A stretch of 64,000 nt of DNA, taken from contig JAWKTK010000006.1 of NCBI GenBank assembly GCA_041399205.1, positions 62,001 through 126,000 of the forward strand, in the 5' to 3' direction. The notes below the pieces were generated by a model. The model was not told where the DNA came from, searched no databases, and saw only the letters and a program-made list of their open reading frames with translations. This DNA is from JAGQOZ01 sp041399205. GTDB lineage: Bacteria > Planctomycetota > Planctomycetia > Pirellulales > Pirellulaceae. Position 1 is the stretch's first letter; each line of letters begins with the position of its first letter. This document shows, piece by piece, positions 47,644 to 57,646 of the stretch. Made by a program: the position numbers and the translations under genes.

Positions 47644-50334
47644 CTACCAGTCGTAGCGAATCTGGATCAATTGCTGACCGTCGGTCAGTTGCAGCGGGAC
47701 CAGTAACTCACTTTCACCGCCGACTTGCCGAACCAACGGAGCTGCATCGGCGGCCAGCGTCACGGTCAGCCCCGACGAAAACTGAAACGCTCCGTTCGTC
47801 TGATCGTGTTGAATCGAAGGAGCCGTTCCCAAGCGAAAATAAACGTTTTGCATCGATTCATTCGAGCGAATCTGCACGGTTCGTTGAAAGACCGTTTTGC
47901 TCAGTCCATCCACCGGAACAAACTTGTCCACAATTTCAGCTCGCTGAAACGAATACAAGAATTCAGGACGTCGCTGCGCGTCCAACCGGTAACCTCGGAA
48001 TTGCAATTCGTCACCCGCTTGCTTGGGCCACGCCTGATTTACATCCGCCAACACGGCAAGAGCAGGTTCATCACCAAAAGCAACCACGTCGGTTCCTTGC
48101 GGCCCTTCAAACCCTTGGCCTCGACCGGTCCAATGTCGCCGAGCATCAATGAATGCACCTTTCCACAACAGGGCCAATCGCATCTGATTCGCATCAAACG
48201 CCAAATGAACCGTCTCGGGATAACCAACCGCAATTGCTCGTGAACCCGCGTCCTGAATAAAGTTGCGGTAGATGATCGGTTCGTCTACCGGAATCAGTTC
48301 CATCGGATCCGTGGTCAGACCAGCCGGAATTCTGGCTCGATTCCCATCCGACAGATACTCCCACACTGCCACAATCTGTTTGTCGGAATCGGCATCGTAC
48401 AATTCCGTCAATTGGCTCTTTCCTGTTACCGGCCAAGCTGATGGCATACGAGTTCCTTGGCGGAATTCCTGTGGATTGCGAACGTAACGACGAAACCAAT
48501 CTTTGCGAAGTCGTTTGGTGATCTTGGTCATATCAATCGATTGAATCCCCGTCGCTTCGAATCGGCCAAACGTGTGACACTTGATGCACGCGAATCCTCG
48601 TTCACCCACCATCATTCGTCCCGCTTGCTTGGCATCGACATCTCCCAACACCAATTCTTCCAGCGGCTCAGTCTGATCGGTTTCCTCCAGCAGAGAACGC
48701 AGGTGTCCGATATTGGCTGCACCAAACTTGGGCATCCGAGTCAACATATACGGTCGATCTTTGGCACCTTCGGACAAGATGGCACCGAGCCATTCCGAAG
48801 TCAATTTCGCGCCAACGCCGGTTAGATGCGGAGGAATCCGGCCTTCGTCACCCATTTCTGGCTGAGTCCCTTGGAAAGCGGCGTTACGTTCGACCGCCAC
48901 ACCACCCCATTCGCCGCGTTGATGACACGCGTAACAATTAAACGCCAGCAACGTCGCTTGGATTTGCGGTTCAGATTCGGTCGTCGATGTAGCTTCCGCC
49001 TTCAGCGCAGCTTGCAACGCGGTTCGCTGCAAGTCATTCAGTTGAAAATCGACGGCGGAGTCGGAAATCGTTTCCGACAAACAACCGCGATTCACATTTT
49101 CATACGGTACGGCCTTCGCTTCCACTTGCACACCGTCCACTTGGTGACACGCCACACAACCTCGTTGCACAAACAGCTGTTGACCGGCTTGAATCAAATT
49201 CGCGTCCAATTCCGTTTCCGGTTCCGCTTGCAATTCATTGTCAACGGAATTGACCACCAGCGATTCAACCGGCAAGCGTTGCCCATCGGCCGCGGCGTAG
49301 GTGAGTCGCAATTCTTCCCCGCCTTGCGCTTCAAAAAAGTCAATCCGCAACGAATGTCGTCCCGCCGCCAAATTAACTTTGCCAGGCTTTTCGGACCCGC
49401 CATGGACTCCATCGTGATCAATCACCACGTCACCATCGATCAGCAGTCGCGAACCGTCATCCGAATGCAAGTAGAACGTATAATCGCCAGCATTGTCGAT
49501 TTGAATCGTGCAGTCGAACCGCAGTCCAAAGTTGTCTCGGTTTCCAAACGGAGTTGCCGAAATCGCTTCCACACCCTTGGTATCGGCCGGTTCCAGCGAA
49601 TCAAAGTCGGGCAGCGCTTGCCAGCTGCCTTGATACAACTTAACCGCGATGCCGGCCTGTTCGGGCGCTTCGGCCAGCAAATAACTAGCGATATCGGCCG
49701 CTTCATTGGTGGATAAATTTAAATTGGGCATGCGGCCGGACGTTCGTACCGCATGCGGATCTCGCAAGAATTCGGTCAATGTCGGCAGCGTGTATTTGGC
49801 CATCAAGTTGCCGTGCGGAACGGAATCGGCCAACGGCTGAGCGTCGGCTGCTTTGGAATCGTGACAGGCTAGGCAGCCAACTGATTCGTACAATAGTTGC
49901 CCTCGCTCTTTGGAGCCAATTCTGGCGTACGCCACGGCAGGTGGTTCGGGCGACTTGGACTTCAAGAATTGCCAGATAGAGGTCGCTTCTTGTTCCGCCT
50001 GCTTTGGATCCATACCGTGAAACACAGACGGCATCGTGGTGCCCGGTTTGACCTGATGCGGCGCAAGCACAAATGCGCGAAAGTAATCGGCTTTAATCCG
50101 GCTCCCAACGCCAGTCAAAATAGGCGCTGTTTTTTGCCATCCGGAATCAGCCTGCGGATTGTGGCAGTTGCGACATTGCAGCTCGTTCAGCAACGTCTGA
50201 CCGAACTGCTCCGTGGGCACTTGCGAACCGAGCCTTTCCAACGAACCGACAATAGGGTGAGCGTCACCGTTTGGCAGCCAACCCCAGAAAACAATACCAA
50301 CCGCCAACGCGGCAATGACTCGCTTCTGTTGCAA
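47644..50334 (-). CDS. Exported pentahaem c-type cytochrome with a PA14 domain
   Basis: An 896-residue protein starting at TTG 50334 with GGAG upstream, which places the signal peptide (QKRVIAALAVGIVFWGW) at the N-terminus. Five CxxCH haem sites are visible: CRNCH ~53, CLACH ~153, CVACH ~392, CYACH ~466 and CIKCH ~582. Between haems 2 and 3 is a PA14-type beta domain at ~215-340, with FYLHSDDGSRLLIDGDVVIDHDG. PA14 domains commonly bind carbohydrates. Residues ~650-896 are an immunoglobulin-like beta region. With the propeller protein downstream (gap ~60 bases) it likely forms a periplasmic oxidation system feeding electrons to the respiratory chain. Multihaem PA14 proteins of this type are frequent in this phylum. 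Confidence 0.88.
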   Translation of the reverse strand: MQQKRVIAALAVGIVFWGWLPNGDAHPIVGSLERLGSQVPTEQFGQTLLNELQCRNCHNPQADSGWQKTAPILTGVGSRIKADYFRAFVLAPHQVKPGTTMPSVFHGMDPKQAEQEATSIWQFLKSKSPEPPAVAYARIGSKERGQLLYESVGCLACHDSKAADAQPLADSVPHGNLMAKYTLPTLTEFLRDPHAVRTSGRMPNLNLSTNEAADIASYLLAEAPEQAGIAVKLYQGSWQALPDFDSLEPADTKGVEAISATPFGNRDNFGLRFDCTIQIDNAGDYTFYLHSDDGSRLLIDGDVVIDHDGVHGGSEKPGKVNLAAGRHSLRIDFFEAQGGEELRLTYAAADGQRLPVESLVVNSVDNELQAEPETELDANLIQAGQQLFVQRGCVACHQVDGVQVEAKAVPYENVNRGCLSETISDSAVDFQLNDLQRTALQAALKAEATSTTESEPQIQATLLAFNCYACHQRGEWGGVAVERNAAFQGTQPEMGDEGRIPPHLTGVGAKLTSEWLGAILSEGAKDRPYMLTRMPKFGAANIGHLRSLLEETDQTEPLEELVLGDVDAKQAGRMMVGERGFACIKCHTFGRFEATGIQSIDMTKITKRLRKDWFRRYVRNPQEFRQGTRMPSAWPVTGKSQLTELYDADSDKQIVAVWEYLSDGNRARIPAGLTTDPMELIPVDEPIIYRNFIQDAGSRAIAVGYPETVHLAFDANQMRLALLWKGAFIDARRHWTGRGQGFEGPQGTDVVAFGDEPALAVLADVNQAWPKQAGDELQFRGYRLDAQRRPEFLYSFQRAEIVDKFVPVDGLSKTVFQRTVQIRSNESMQNVYFRLGTAPSIQHDQTNGAFQFSSGLTVTLAADAAPLVRQVGGESELLVPLQLTDGQQLIQIRYDW

Positions 50335-50523
50335 AACGATCTCCAATCGAAAAACAGTTGCTGCGAATGACAGCATGGAAGGAAAACATCAGGTGGGAAC
50401 GGAAAAATGCGTTTGCCATCTTCCCGTTAAGAAAACCAAGCGATCGCTGTCGCCAGGCGCAACAGCGTCGTGGGTAGAGACAGAGTCTAACATGAAATGC
50501 CGCGAGCCGAAAATAGATTCCAG

Positions 50524-52137
50524 CTAATCTTTTCGCTTCCACGTCAGATGGCGATGCCAATTCGCTTCGTCAATATCGGGAAAGTCAGTCCGTAGATGCA
50601 CGCCTCGAGATTCGGTTCGCTCCAAGGCCGCTTGAATCATCAATCGAGAAATCATCAGCATGTTTTGCAGTTCCCAGCCTTGCGGATCAGAAAATTGTCT
50701 GGGCAAAACATACCGACACCACGTTTCAATGGCATCAGCCGCTTCTGTTAACGAATGGTGATCTCGACGCACGCCGACGTCGCGCCACATAAGACTCTTC
50801 AGCGAATTGCGAATGTCGCCCAAGTCTAAATGGTCATTGCCGTTACTGACTTCCGGATTTTCAATCGGCTCTGCATGAAAACTGTCGGCAATTTCATTCA
50901 CCAACAGCGAAGCACCGTGTCCTGCTGATGCACCGTAGACCAAACCTTCCAACAAGCTATTGCTGGCCAGTCGGTTCGCTCCGTGCAATCCGGACGATGT
51001 CACTTCGCCCGCCGCCCACAGGCCCGGCACAGTGGTTCGGCCTTCTTGGTCCACTGTGATGCCGCCAATCATATAATGAGCGCCCGGTCGAACCGGAATC
51101 CGGTCCGAGGTGATATCAATTCCAAAACCTGCACACGTTTCCGCAATCCCGGGAAATCGTTCCCGAATTTGATTGGCATCCAAATGGCTCAAGTCTAAAT
51201 AGACGTTAGGATGCCGCGTCGTCTCCATTTGCGTCACAATAGACTGAGATACAATGTCGCGCGGCGCCAATTCGCCTCGTTCGTCATAGTCGTGCATAAA
51301 TCGATAGCCATTGGTATCGACCAAGTATGCGCCTTCGCCGCGAATCGCTTCGGTAATCAAACTTCGACTGCTGCCCGCAATGTACAACACGGTGGGATGA
51401 AATTGCATAAATTCCATATCACGCAACTCAGCGCCCGCTCGATACGCAATCGCAATTCCGTCACCCGTGGCTACCGGCGGATTCGTGGATTCACGATAAA
51501 CTTGCCCACAACCGCCGGTGCACAAGATCGTCTGCTTTGCCCAAACAATCATCTTGCCATGATGAGGATTCCAAATAATCGCACCTCGGCAAATTCCTCC
51601 CAACACAATCAAATCAATCGTGAACGCTCGCTGCCACAACTGCACATTCGGAAATCGCTGCGTCCAATGCACCACCGCTCGCATCACTTCCTTACCCGTC
51701 GCATCACCCAAGGCGTGGACAATGCGATGGTGACTGTGGCCACCTTCACGACCTAACAATAATTCGTCATCTTCTTGTCGATCGAACTGCGTTCCCCATT
51801 CCATCAGTTCTTTAATTCGCCGCGGAGCTTCTCGAACAACACGTTCCACCACATCGGCATGACACAGCGAACCGCCAGCGGTCAGCGTATCTGCCACGTG
51901 ATCTTCAAATCGGTCATCCGGATCCAAGACGCCGGCAATGCCACCTTGTGCATACGTGCTGTTGGACTGTTTAAGCGTGTCCTTGGTCACCACGACCACA
52001 GAATGCCGTTGATCAATTTCAATGGCAGCGCGAAGTCCCGCTAATCCTCCGCCAACAATCAAAATGTCAGTGAAGTAGTGGGGAATTCGTTTGGGATTGA
52101 CCGCGACAAGATAACGAGGCAAAGGGTTATTTTTCAT
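50524..52137 (-). CDS. nadB: L-aspartate oxidase
   Basis: A 537-residue FAD enzyme that oxidises L-aspartate to iminoaspartate, the first step of NAD synthesis. The FAD motif is ILIVGGGLAGLRAAIE. The NadB/SdhA signatures are STYAQGGIAGV, GREGGHSHHRIVHALGDATGKE, HPTVLY, RGEGAYLVDTNGYRFM, GELAPRDIVSQSI and GLHGANRLASNSLLEGLVYG. The active-site Arg and His residues are present. No nadA or nadC is beside it. It is 42 bases downstream of the low-complexity membrane protein gene on the same strand, so they may share a transcript. Confidence 0.95.
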   Translation of the reverse strand: MKNNPLPRYLVAVNPKRIPHYFTDILIVGGGLAGLRAAIEIDQRHSVVVVTKDTLKQSNSTYAQGGIAGVLDPDDRFEDHVADTLTAGGSLCHADVVERVVREAPRRIKELMEWGTQFDRQEDDELLLGREGGHSHHRIVHALGDATGKEVMRAVVHWTQRFPNVQLWQRAFTIDLIVLGGICRGAIIWNPHHGKMIVWAKQTILCTGGCGQVYRESTNPPVATGDGIAIAYRAGAELRDMEFMQFHPTVLYIAGSSRSLITEAIRGEGAYLVDTNGYRFMHDYDERGELAPRDIVSQSIVTQMETTRHPNVYLDLSHLDANQIRERFPGIAETCAGFGIDITSDRIPVRPGAHYMIGGITVDQEGRTTVPGLWAAGEVTSSGLHGANRLASNSLLEGLVYGASAGHGASLLVNEIADSFHAEPIENPEVSNGNDHLDLGDIRNSLKSLMWRDVGVRRDHHSLTEAADAIETWCRYVLPRQFSDPQGWELQNMLMISRLMIQAALERTESRGVHLRTDFPDIDEANWHRHLTWKRKD

Positions 52138-52179
52138 ACGCCCATTGTAGGCTACCGACCCCTATCCGCCAGCCTGTTG

Positions 52180-55100
52180 TCAAGGTTTTGAACGAGTCGC
52201 ATCATCGGCGCTCCGCATGAACGCTCGATACCAGTCTCGATATTCCGAAGGAGGCTGAGTCCGCCGCCCGCCGTCTCGTACCGAACCACCCGAATCGGGC
52301 CTCGCCACGGTCTTTCGCGTCTTAGCGTCACCAGGTTGCAACCCCAAGCTGCGCAACGCATCGCTTAGTTCTCGTCTGGCCTGTCGACCATTCCCGTCAT
52401 TTTGCTGGGACGCCTGTTGCATCTGCTGCCAACGATCCATGAAGGCTTTCATTTCATCGTCCGACCAGCCAAGTTCGTCCTTCAAGTCATTTCGCCGATT
52501 GGCATCTTTGAGATAATCGAGTGCCAAATTGGACGCTCGCCGAGCGTACTCTAAATTCGCATCTTCCGCTGTCGAATCGGGTCCAATGCCGCCTTCTTGA
52601 AACGCAGATTCCGCACCGTCGCCCGTCACGCCACCGGGCGGAGTTTCGCTGGGCTCGGCATTTGGTTCGTCCGAATTTGCCGCTGAACGAGGCGACTTGT
52701 TGCTGGAACGATTTGACGGCGATCCTTCCGCGTTCTCCGAAGCCTGGTTGTCCGCATTGGCCTCGGTATCATTCTTGGTCGATGAGTCTTGCGGTTGGCC
52801 TCCGGAACCATCTTCGGGCGAATCGGGATCTTGGTCCGTTGGCTTTCTGTCGCTGGTGGCATCGGAATTACTTCGCCCCGACGAATTACCCGGATTCTTG
52901 TCCGTGGCTTCTGCGTTGTCGCTCGCCTCATCCGTGGCCACTTGCGAATTCGCATCTTCTGACTGTCGGCTAGGATCCAAATTCTTGGCATCGACGGGTT
53001 CGTCGGTACCAGCGGCATGCTTGTCCGGATCAAGCTCGCGATCCGATGATTCGGCATCACCATCCGCGCGTTCATTCGCGCCGTCGTTGGCTCGTTCATT
53101 GGCACCATTGTCGGAACCGCGAGGCTGCGAATCCTGTCCTGTGCCGCTGGGCGATTGATCCGCATCTGCTGCGTCGTTTGCTTCGTTCACTTCATCCTGC
53201 GTTCGATTCTGGTCACTTGGATTCCGATCCGATTGTTCGGAGCCGGGCGTTTTTTCGCTGGACCCCGAATTCGAATTTGAACTTCCTTCATCAGGGCTTG
53301 GCGAACTGTTCGAATCTTGATTCTCCGTGCCCTCACCACCGTCACTGCTGTCCGATGCGTCGGCCGACTTGTCAGCGGTTTCCGTCGTATCCGAATTGTT
53401 CGCCGAATTCGGATCTTGGCCGTTGCGTTTCATGTGATCCAAGATCCGATCAAACGCTTCTCCGTCTTCGGTCCCGTCGCTGGCCACTGGTTCTCCGTTG
53501 GGCTGGCCGCCATCTTGCGGCTGGTCATTCGGTCCCGTTTGTCCATCGGCGCCAGCGTTGTCGCTTCGTTGCGAATCACCCGGTTCCCGTTGTTGCTGGC
53601 CGTTGGGCTGATTCGAGTTACCGCTGTCGCTGTTGCCGAAGTTGGCACTGTCGCTTGCGTCTGCGGAACCATCACCGGAATTATCATCTTGGTTCGAACT
53701 GGCATCGCCCGAATTTTGGCCCGTGTTTTGATTCTGGCCTTCCGCACCTTCATTGCTTTGGGCACCCTCAGCACCTTCCGCTCCGCCCTGCCCTGCACTG
53801 CCGTCCGCTGCACCTTCCGTTCCAGCCGTTTGGTCTCCCGACGCGGAATCGGCCGCATCGTCTTGCCGATTCTGATTCTGGTTGGCGGATGACGAATCAT
53901 CTTGATCGTTGGGTTGATCTTCCGCTGGCGTCGCATTCGGGTCGAGCTCGACGGCCGGAGTGATTTTGATGCGGTAGTTTTCGGTTCGAGCAGTATTGGC
54001 GGCGTTTGCCAGACCTTGTCGAGCTGTGCGGTTGTCTTCTACTGACGCCCAACAGGTGAACGTGGTTCCCGGTCGCAATCCCAATCGCTCTGGCACCACC
54101 GAGAATTCCGCCACGTGCTGTCCGGTCACTTCAGCATCCAAAAGCTTTTCATCCAGCAACGTGATGCCATTCGCGACGCCCTGCAACCGCAATCGCTTGA
54201 TAGCAAAGTCCGGATCTAACGCTCGTAAACGAAACTTCAGCGGCTGATTCACCGCCACGGACGAATCCATTTTGGCCGGCTCCAAGAACTCGACCAACGG
54301 TGCCAAATCCGGAACTACTTCAATGCGATGCACGGTGGGCGAAGCATTGCGATCACCATTCTCATTGGAAAATCGAATTCGATAAGCAACGAATTTGGGT
54401 GTTATGCGGTCCGCTTCCAACTCCAAAGTGAAGCTAGCCTGCGCTGACTGACCATCATGTGTCATTCGCAGCGGTCGACTCTGCGCCGGTTGATCACCTT
54501 GACTGGGCGAATCCAATTCCATGTACGCACTGGCAATCGGCTGATTAGCCAACGCATGAATGGTCACTCGAGTCCCTTCCAGCGCGCGGATGTCGGGCTG
54601 ACCGACCAGTGTTTCTGATTCCAAACGAGTGTACTGCGGATAATCCAATTCAATTCGTTCCACATGAACACTCGGTTCATCCACCGCCTCAAAACGGAAC
54701 TCCTTGCTTCTGGCGTCACCTGCTTGCAGCCAATACGTTCCAGAAGAATAGAACGCTTCCTGCTGCCCCGGAATCCGCCCGGTCCAGCCCGTTTCCGATA
54801 GCTGCAGCGCCACTTCTTGCGAAACCGCTTGTCCGTCATCCGTGGAAAAGAAGGCCGAGACAGTTTCTTGCGAACCAAGACCGGATAGACGCGCGGTAAG
54901 TTGGATCCCGTCGCCTCGGTAGATTCGCGTGTTTCCTGGTTCGATCGAAACAAATTCCACTCGTGCCGGTCGAGCCAAATCGCGCCATGGCATGGCGATA
55001 CGAGCTGCCGTTTGCAACGGACTTTTGGGCGAAAAAATAGCATACAGGCCAGCCACCGTAACCAACGCGGCCAACACGTATCCCAAGCGAATCACGTGGC

Positions 55101-55560
55101 TTTGGTCAACGGCTAATTCGGGCGTAACGCTGGACAAGTCCGCCGCCGCTCGCTTGGAAACCGCTTCCATCACCATCGGCCGTACGCGGTTCGTTTCGCT
55201 CCGCAAGAACAAAAAATTTAGCACGCTATTCTTCAGCGAAGGCTGTGTCTTTTCGATCGCCTTGGCAGCAAACAGCGGATTGATCGGACGAATCATCAAC
55301 GGGATCACTCGCCAAACAATCCACACCAAACCGCCACCGGCCAACAGAAGTAGCGAAAGGAGTCGTGCCCAAAACCCGAGCCCCAGAATCCAATGATCAA
55401 TCACGGCGATGACCAAGAAGCATGCACAGATGCCGATCATCATGGTCAGTAATTCATGAGTAATATCGATCCATCTTACTCGACGCCGAGTCTGTTCGAT
55501 CTGTTGGTCGACGTAATGACCAAAGTGGGATGATTCCGTTTTGCCAGTGACCGTAGACAT
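52180..55560 (-). CDS. Large membrane protein with two N-terminal helices and a ~490-residue low-complexity tract
   Basis: An 1126-residue protein. Start MSTVTGKT at 55560. Two membrane helices are near residues 38-62 and 67-90 (IGICACFLVIAVIDHWIL, ARLLSLLLLAGGGLVWIVW), with a third near 158 (LGYVLAALVTVAGLYAIF). A beta-rich extracytoplasmic region follows to ~535 (PARVEFVSIEPGNTRIYRGDG and similar Ig-like phrases). Residues ~545-1030 are almost only Asp, Asn, Gln, Ser, Gly, Glu and Ala. A short folded end (ALDYLKDANRRNDLKDELGWSDDEMKAFMDRWQQM) closes it. The layout resembles DUF4175/TIGR02302 low-complexity proteins. The gene function is unknown. The disordered tract is acidic and probably surface-exposed. 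Confidence 0.75.
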   Translation of the reverse strand: MSTVTGKTESSHFGHYVDQQIEQTRRRVRWIDITHELLTMMIGICACFLVIAVIDHWILGLGFWARLLSLLLLAGGGLVWIVWRVIPLMIRPINPLFAAKAIEKTQPSLKNSVLNFLFLRSETNRVRPMVMEAVSKRAAADLSSVTPELAVDQSHVIRLGYVLAALVTVAGLYAIFSPKSPLQTAARIAMPWRDLARPARVEFVSIEPGNTRIYRGDGIQLTARLSGLGSQETVSAFFSTDDGQAVSQEVALQLSETGWTGRIPGQQEAFYSSGTYWLQAGDARSKEFRFEAVDEPSVHVERIELDYPQYTRLESETLVGQPDIRALEGTRVTIHALANQPIASAYMELDSPSQGDQPAQSRPLRMTHDGQSAQASFTLELEADRITPKFVAYRIRFSNENGDRNASPTVHRIEVVPDLAPLVEFLEPAKMDSSVAVNQPLKFRLRALDPDFAIKRLRLQGVANGITLLDEKLLDAEVTGQHVAEFSVVPERLGLRPGTTFTCWASVEDNRTARQGLANAANTARTENYRIKITPAVELDPNATPAEDQPNDQDDSSSANQNQNRQDDAADSASGDQTAGTEGAADGSAGQGGAEGAEGAQSNEGAEGQNQNTGQNSGDASSNQDDNSGDGSADASDSANFGNSDSGNSNQPNGQQQREPGDSQRSDNAGADGQTGPNDQPQDGGQPNGEPVASDGTEDGEAFDRILDHMKRNGQDPNSANNSDTTETADKSADASDSSDGGEGTENQDSNSSPSPDEGSSNSNSGSSEKTPGSEQSDRNPSDQNRTQDEVNEANDAADADQSPSGTGQDSQPRGSDNGANERANDGANERADGDAESSDRELDPDKHAAGTDEPVDAKNLDPSRQSEDANSQVATDEASDNAEATDKNPGNSSGRSNSDATSDRKPTDQDPDSPEDGSGGQPQDSSTKNDTEANADNQASENAEGSPSNRSSNKSPRSAANSDEPNAEPSETPPGGVTGDGAESAFQEGGIGPDSTAEDANLEYARRASNLALDYLKDANRRNDLKDELGWSDDEMKAFMDRWQQMQQASQQNDGNGRQARRELSDALRSLGLQPGDAKTRKTVARPDSGGSVRDGGRRTQPPSEYRDWYRAFMRSADDATRSKP

Positions 55561-55771
55561 GAATAGGTTGCTCGAATGAAAGTCTCGCGAAACGCAGGCG
55601 CAGCACAGAGCCCATACGCCAACTTTCAATTATAGACGAGAACCAACAAGTCCAAGTTCCCACCAATCCACCGCAACAGGAATTCCCGGAAAATCAGGCC
55701 GTTACAGGTGGAACCATGGCGAAAATATGCTTCGAAATGACGACCGGAGTCGAATTAGATTGGCAAACAGC

Positions 55772-57256
55772 CTAAGGTTCGGCGCGAACCGACTTTGCCA
55801 ACCTGGCGTGCGCGGCGGCTCGTTCTGCATCGCCCAGATGACGATAAGCATCGGACAGCGCGGCGTGAATCGAAGCGTCATGCGGCATGGCGTTCACGGC
55901 CAGTTGCAAGTCCGCCACGGCCTTGTCCCAGTCCTGCAGGCGATGATAAATGAAGCCTCGCGTATGCAAGAAACGATGAAACCCCGGACGAATCTGTAAC
56001 GCTCGATCCACGTAGTCCAGCGCCAATGCCAATTCGTTGGGCTGCAATTCCATCGTCAGCCAAGCCACGTTGTTCAGCGACATTTCGTCCGTGGGCTTTT
56101 GTTCTAATCGCAGCAAGAACAGTTGCTTCGCGATCTGCTTTTCACCTCGCACAAAATACAATTCGGCCATGGGCACCAACAACGCGGAAGGATCCGAAAC
56201 CTGCTGGGCATTCTGCAACGAATCGGTTGGAATTTCGCGGCGAACCAGCTGATAGACCGCATCGTTTTGCATGGCGATTCGCAGCAAGCGAATCCAAACC
56301 CACGCATTGTCCTGCGGCAGATTTCGAATGCAGTTTTCCGACAACGGGACCAGAAAACGGCGAAACCTTCCGCTGGCGAGCAACTGTGCCACAACTTCGT
56401 CAAAGAATTGCTGCAACGCTGCGTCGGCACGAAAAGCTTCCGGTACGGTAAAGGGCGTGGAAACAAAATGATCCAATTCCGCATCGCGACCCAGCATCAT
56501 ATGCGCCGAAACCAACGACAGGTATTCCATAGGACCTAAGCGGAGCGAATTCGGATCGGCATTCTGAAAGCGTTGCAACGTGGTTTCGGCCAAATCAGTT
56601 GCCGCCGTCAGGTTACCTTGTTGAACGTGCAATCGCGCCAGTTCCATATGGACTGTGGGATTGGCCACGTCACGAAACGCTGTGGTGGCATCGTCCAATC
56701 TTCCTTCGCACGTAGCAATCAAACCGTGCAACAACGTCAATCGCTGACGATCCCAGCCAATGCGTTCTAAACAGGCCACATGGTCTTTGGCCAAGTCTAG
56801 ACTTTCGCGAACATCCAACGGAAGCTGTCCCGTCAGAGCTTGCTGGGCAATCCATTCGTGCGATTCGGGAATTCCGGGTTGCGTTCGCGGCGCTAGGCGA
56901 GACATCTTTTCGAACGCTTGCTGCATGTCCGATTCTTGCAAACTGATCGCCTGCATAAAGATGTCTCGATCTGTTTCTTGTCCCAATTGACCAATCTTGC
57001 GACGATACAATTCCGCCGCCGCTTGGTCTCCATCCACCAGCGCCGTCTGCAACGCACTCCGATACCGGTTGGCCAACTGTGACGATTGACTGGACGGAAT
57101 TAGCACGGCGGCCACAATCAACGGCAGTGCCAACAACAACGCGGGAATTCCGTATAACAAGTGTTGCCAACGGCGACTATTAATCCAGCTGGTGACAAAA
57201 TCGGCCACCGAAAAAACCGTGATTCGCCAGAACCAAGCGAACCGACTGTTCATCAT
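55772..57256 (-). CDS. Membrane-anchored TPR-repeat protein
   Basis: About 494 residues from the ATG at 57256 (a second ATG follows, and in-frame starts exist up to 57487; no Shine-Dalgarno decides). One membrane helix at ~30-55 (LLYGIPALLLALPLIVAAVLIP). The remainder is helical repeats of TPR type: LHGLIATCEGRLDDATTAFRD, ELARLHVQQGNLTAATDLAETTLQRF, LYFVRGEKQIAKQLFLLRL, ALDYVDRALQIRPGFHRFLHTRGFIYHRLQDWDKAVADLQLAV and LSDAYRHLGDAERAAAHARLA. TPR proteins act as assembly scaffolds; the partners are unknown. It is divergent from the altronate dehydratase-like gene. Confidence 0.8.
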   Translation of the reverse strand: MMNSRFAWFWRITVFSVADFVTSWINSRRWQHLLYGIPALLLALPLIVAAVLIPSSQSSQLANRYRSALQTALVDGDQAAAELYRRKIGQLGQETDRDIFMQAISLQESDMQQAFEKMSRLAPRTQPGIPESHEWIAQQALTGQLPLDVRESLDLAKDHVACLERIGWDRQRLTLLHGLIATCEGRLDDATTAFRDVANPTVHMELARLHVQQGNLTAATDLAETTLQRFQNADPNSLRLGPMEYLSLVSAHMMLGRDAELDHFVSTPFTVPEAFRADAALQQFFDEVVAQLLASGRFRRFLVPLSENCIRNLPQDNAWVWIRLLRIAMQNDAVYQLVRREIPTDSLQNAQQVSDPSALLVPMAELYFVRGEKQIAKQLFLLRLEQKPTDEMSLNNVAWLTMELQPNELALALDYVDRALQIRPGFHRFLHTRGFIYHRLQDWDKAVADLQLAVNAMPHDASIHAALSDAYRHLGDAERAAAHARLAKSVRAEP

Positions 57257-57646
57257 CGATTCTCGGCAACGCAACACCAACAGCGTCAGGGGAAAGATGG
57301 TCATCCGATGGACATAGTGGAACGCGGTGCGGACGAAGGCAACACTTTTTCCTTCGCTACGTTCAAGCGTTTCGGCAATGCCAAATCCAAATTCGCCCCA
57401 CTTCCGCGCGCACGCGAGCTGCATGCGTCGATAGCCTTCGACAACAAAGACGATGATTTGTATTACTAGTCGGTGTAACGATTGCACATTCGCCCCTTGC
57501 CACCAATGGATTTTCTAGCTACGTCAGTTTAGCATACCGTGTTTGAAAATCAGGTCGATTCTAATCATCACCACTTTTCAGCTAAGCCAAGCCGCATTAT
57601 CAACAAACAAATCCAGCTCAATCGAACCTTTGCGAGTCAAAACCCT

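Noticed and set aside
53046..53963. Long plus-strand open frame (about 305 codons) rich in His, Arg and Pro
   Set aside because: It lies wholly opposite the low-complexity tract of the minus-strand membrane protein, whose biased codons keep other frames open; no fold or start signal supports it.
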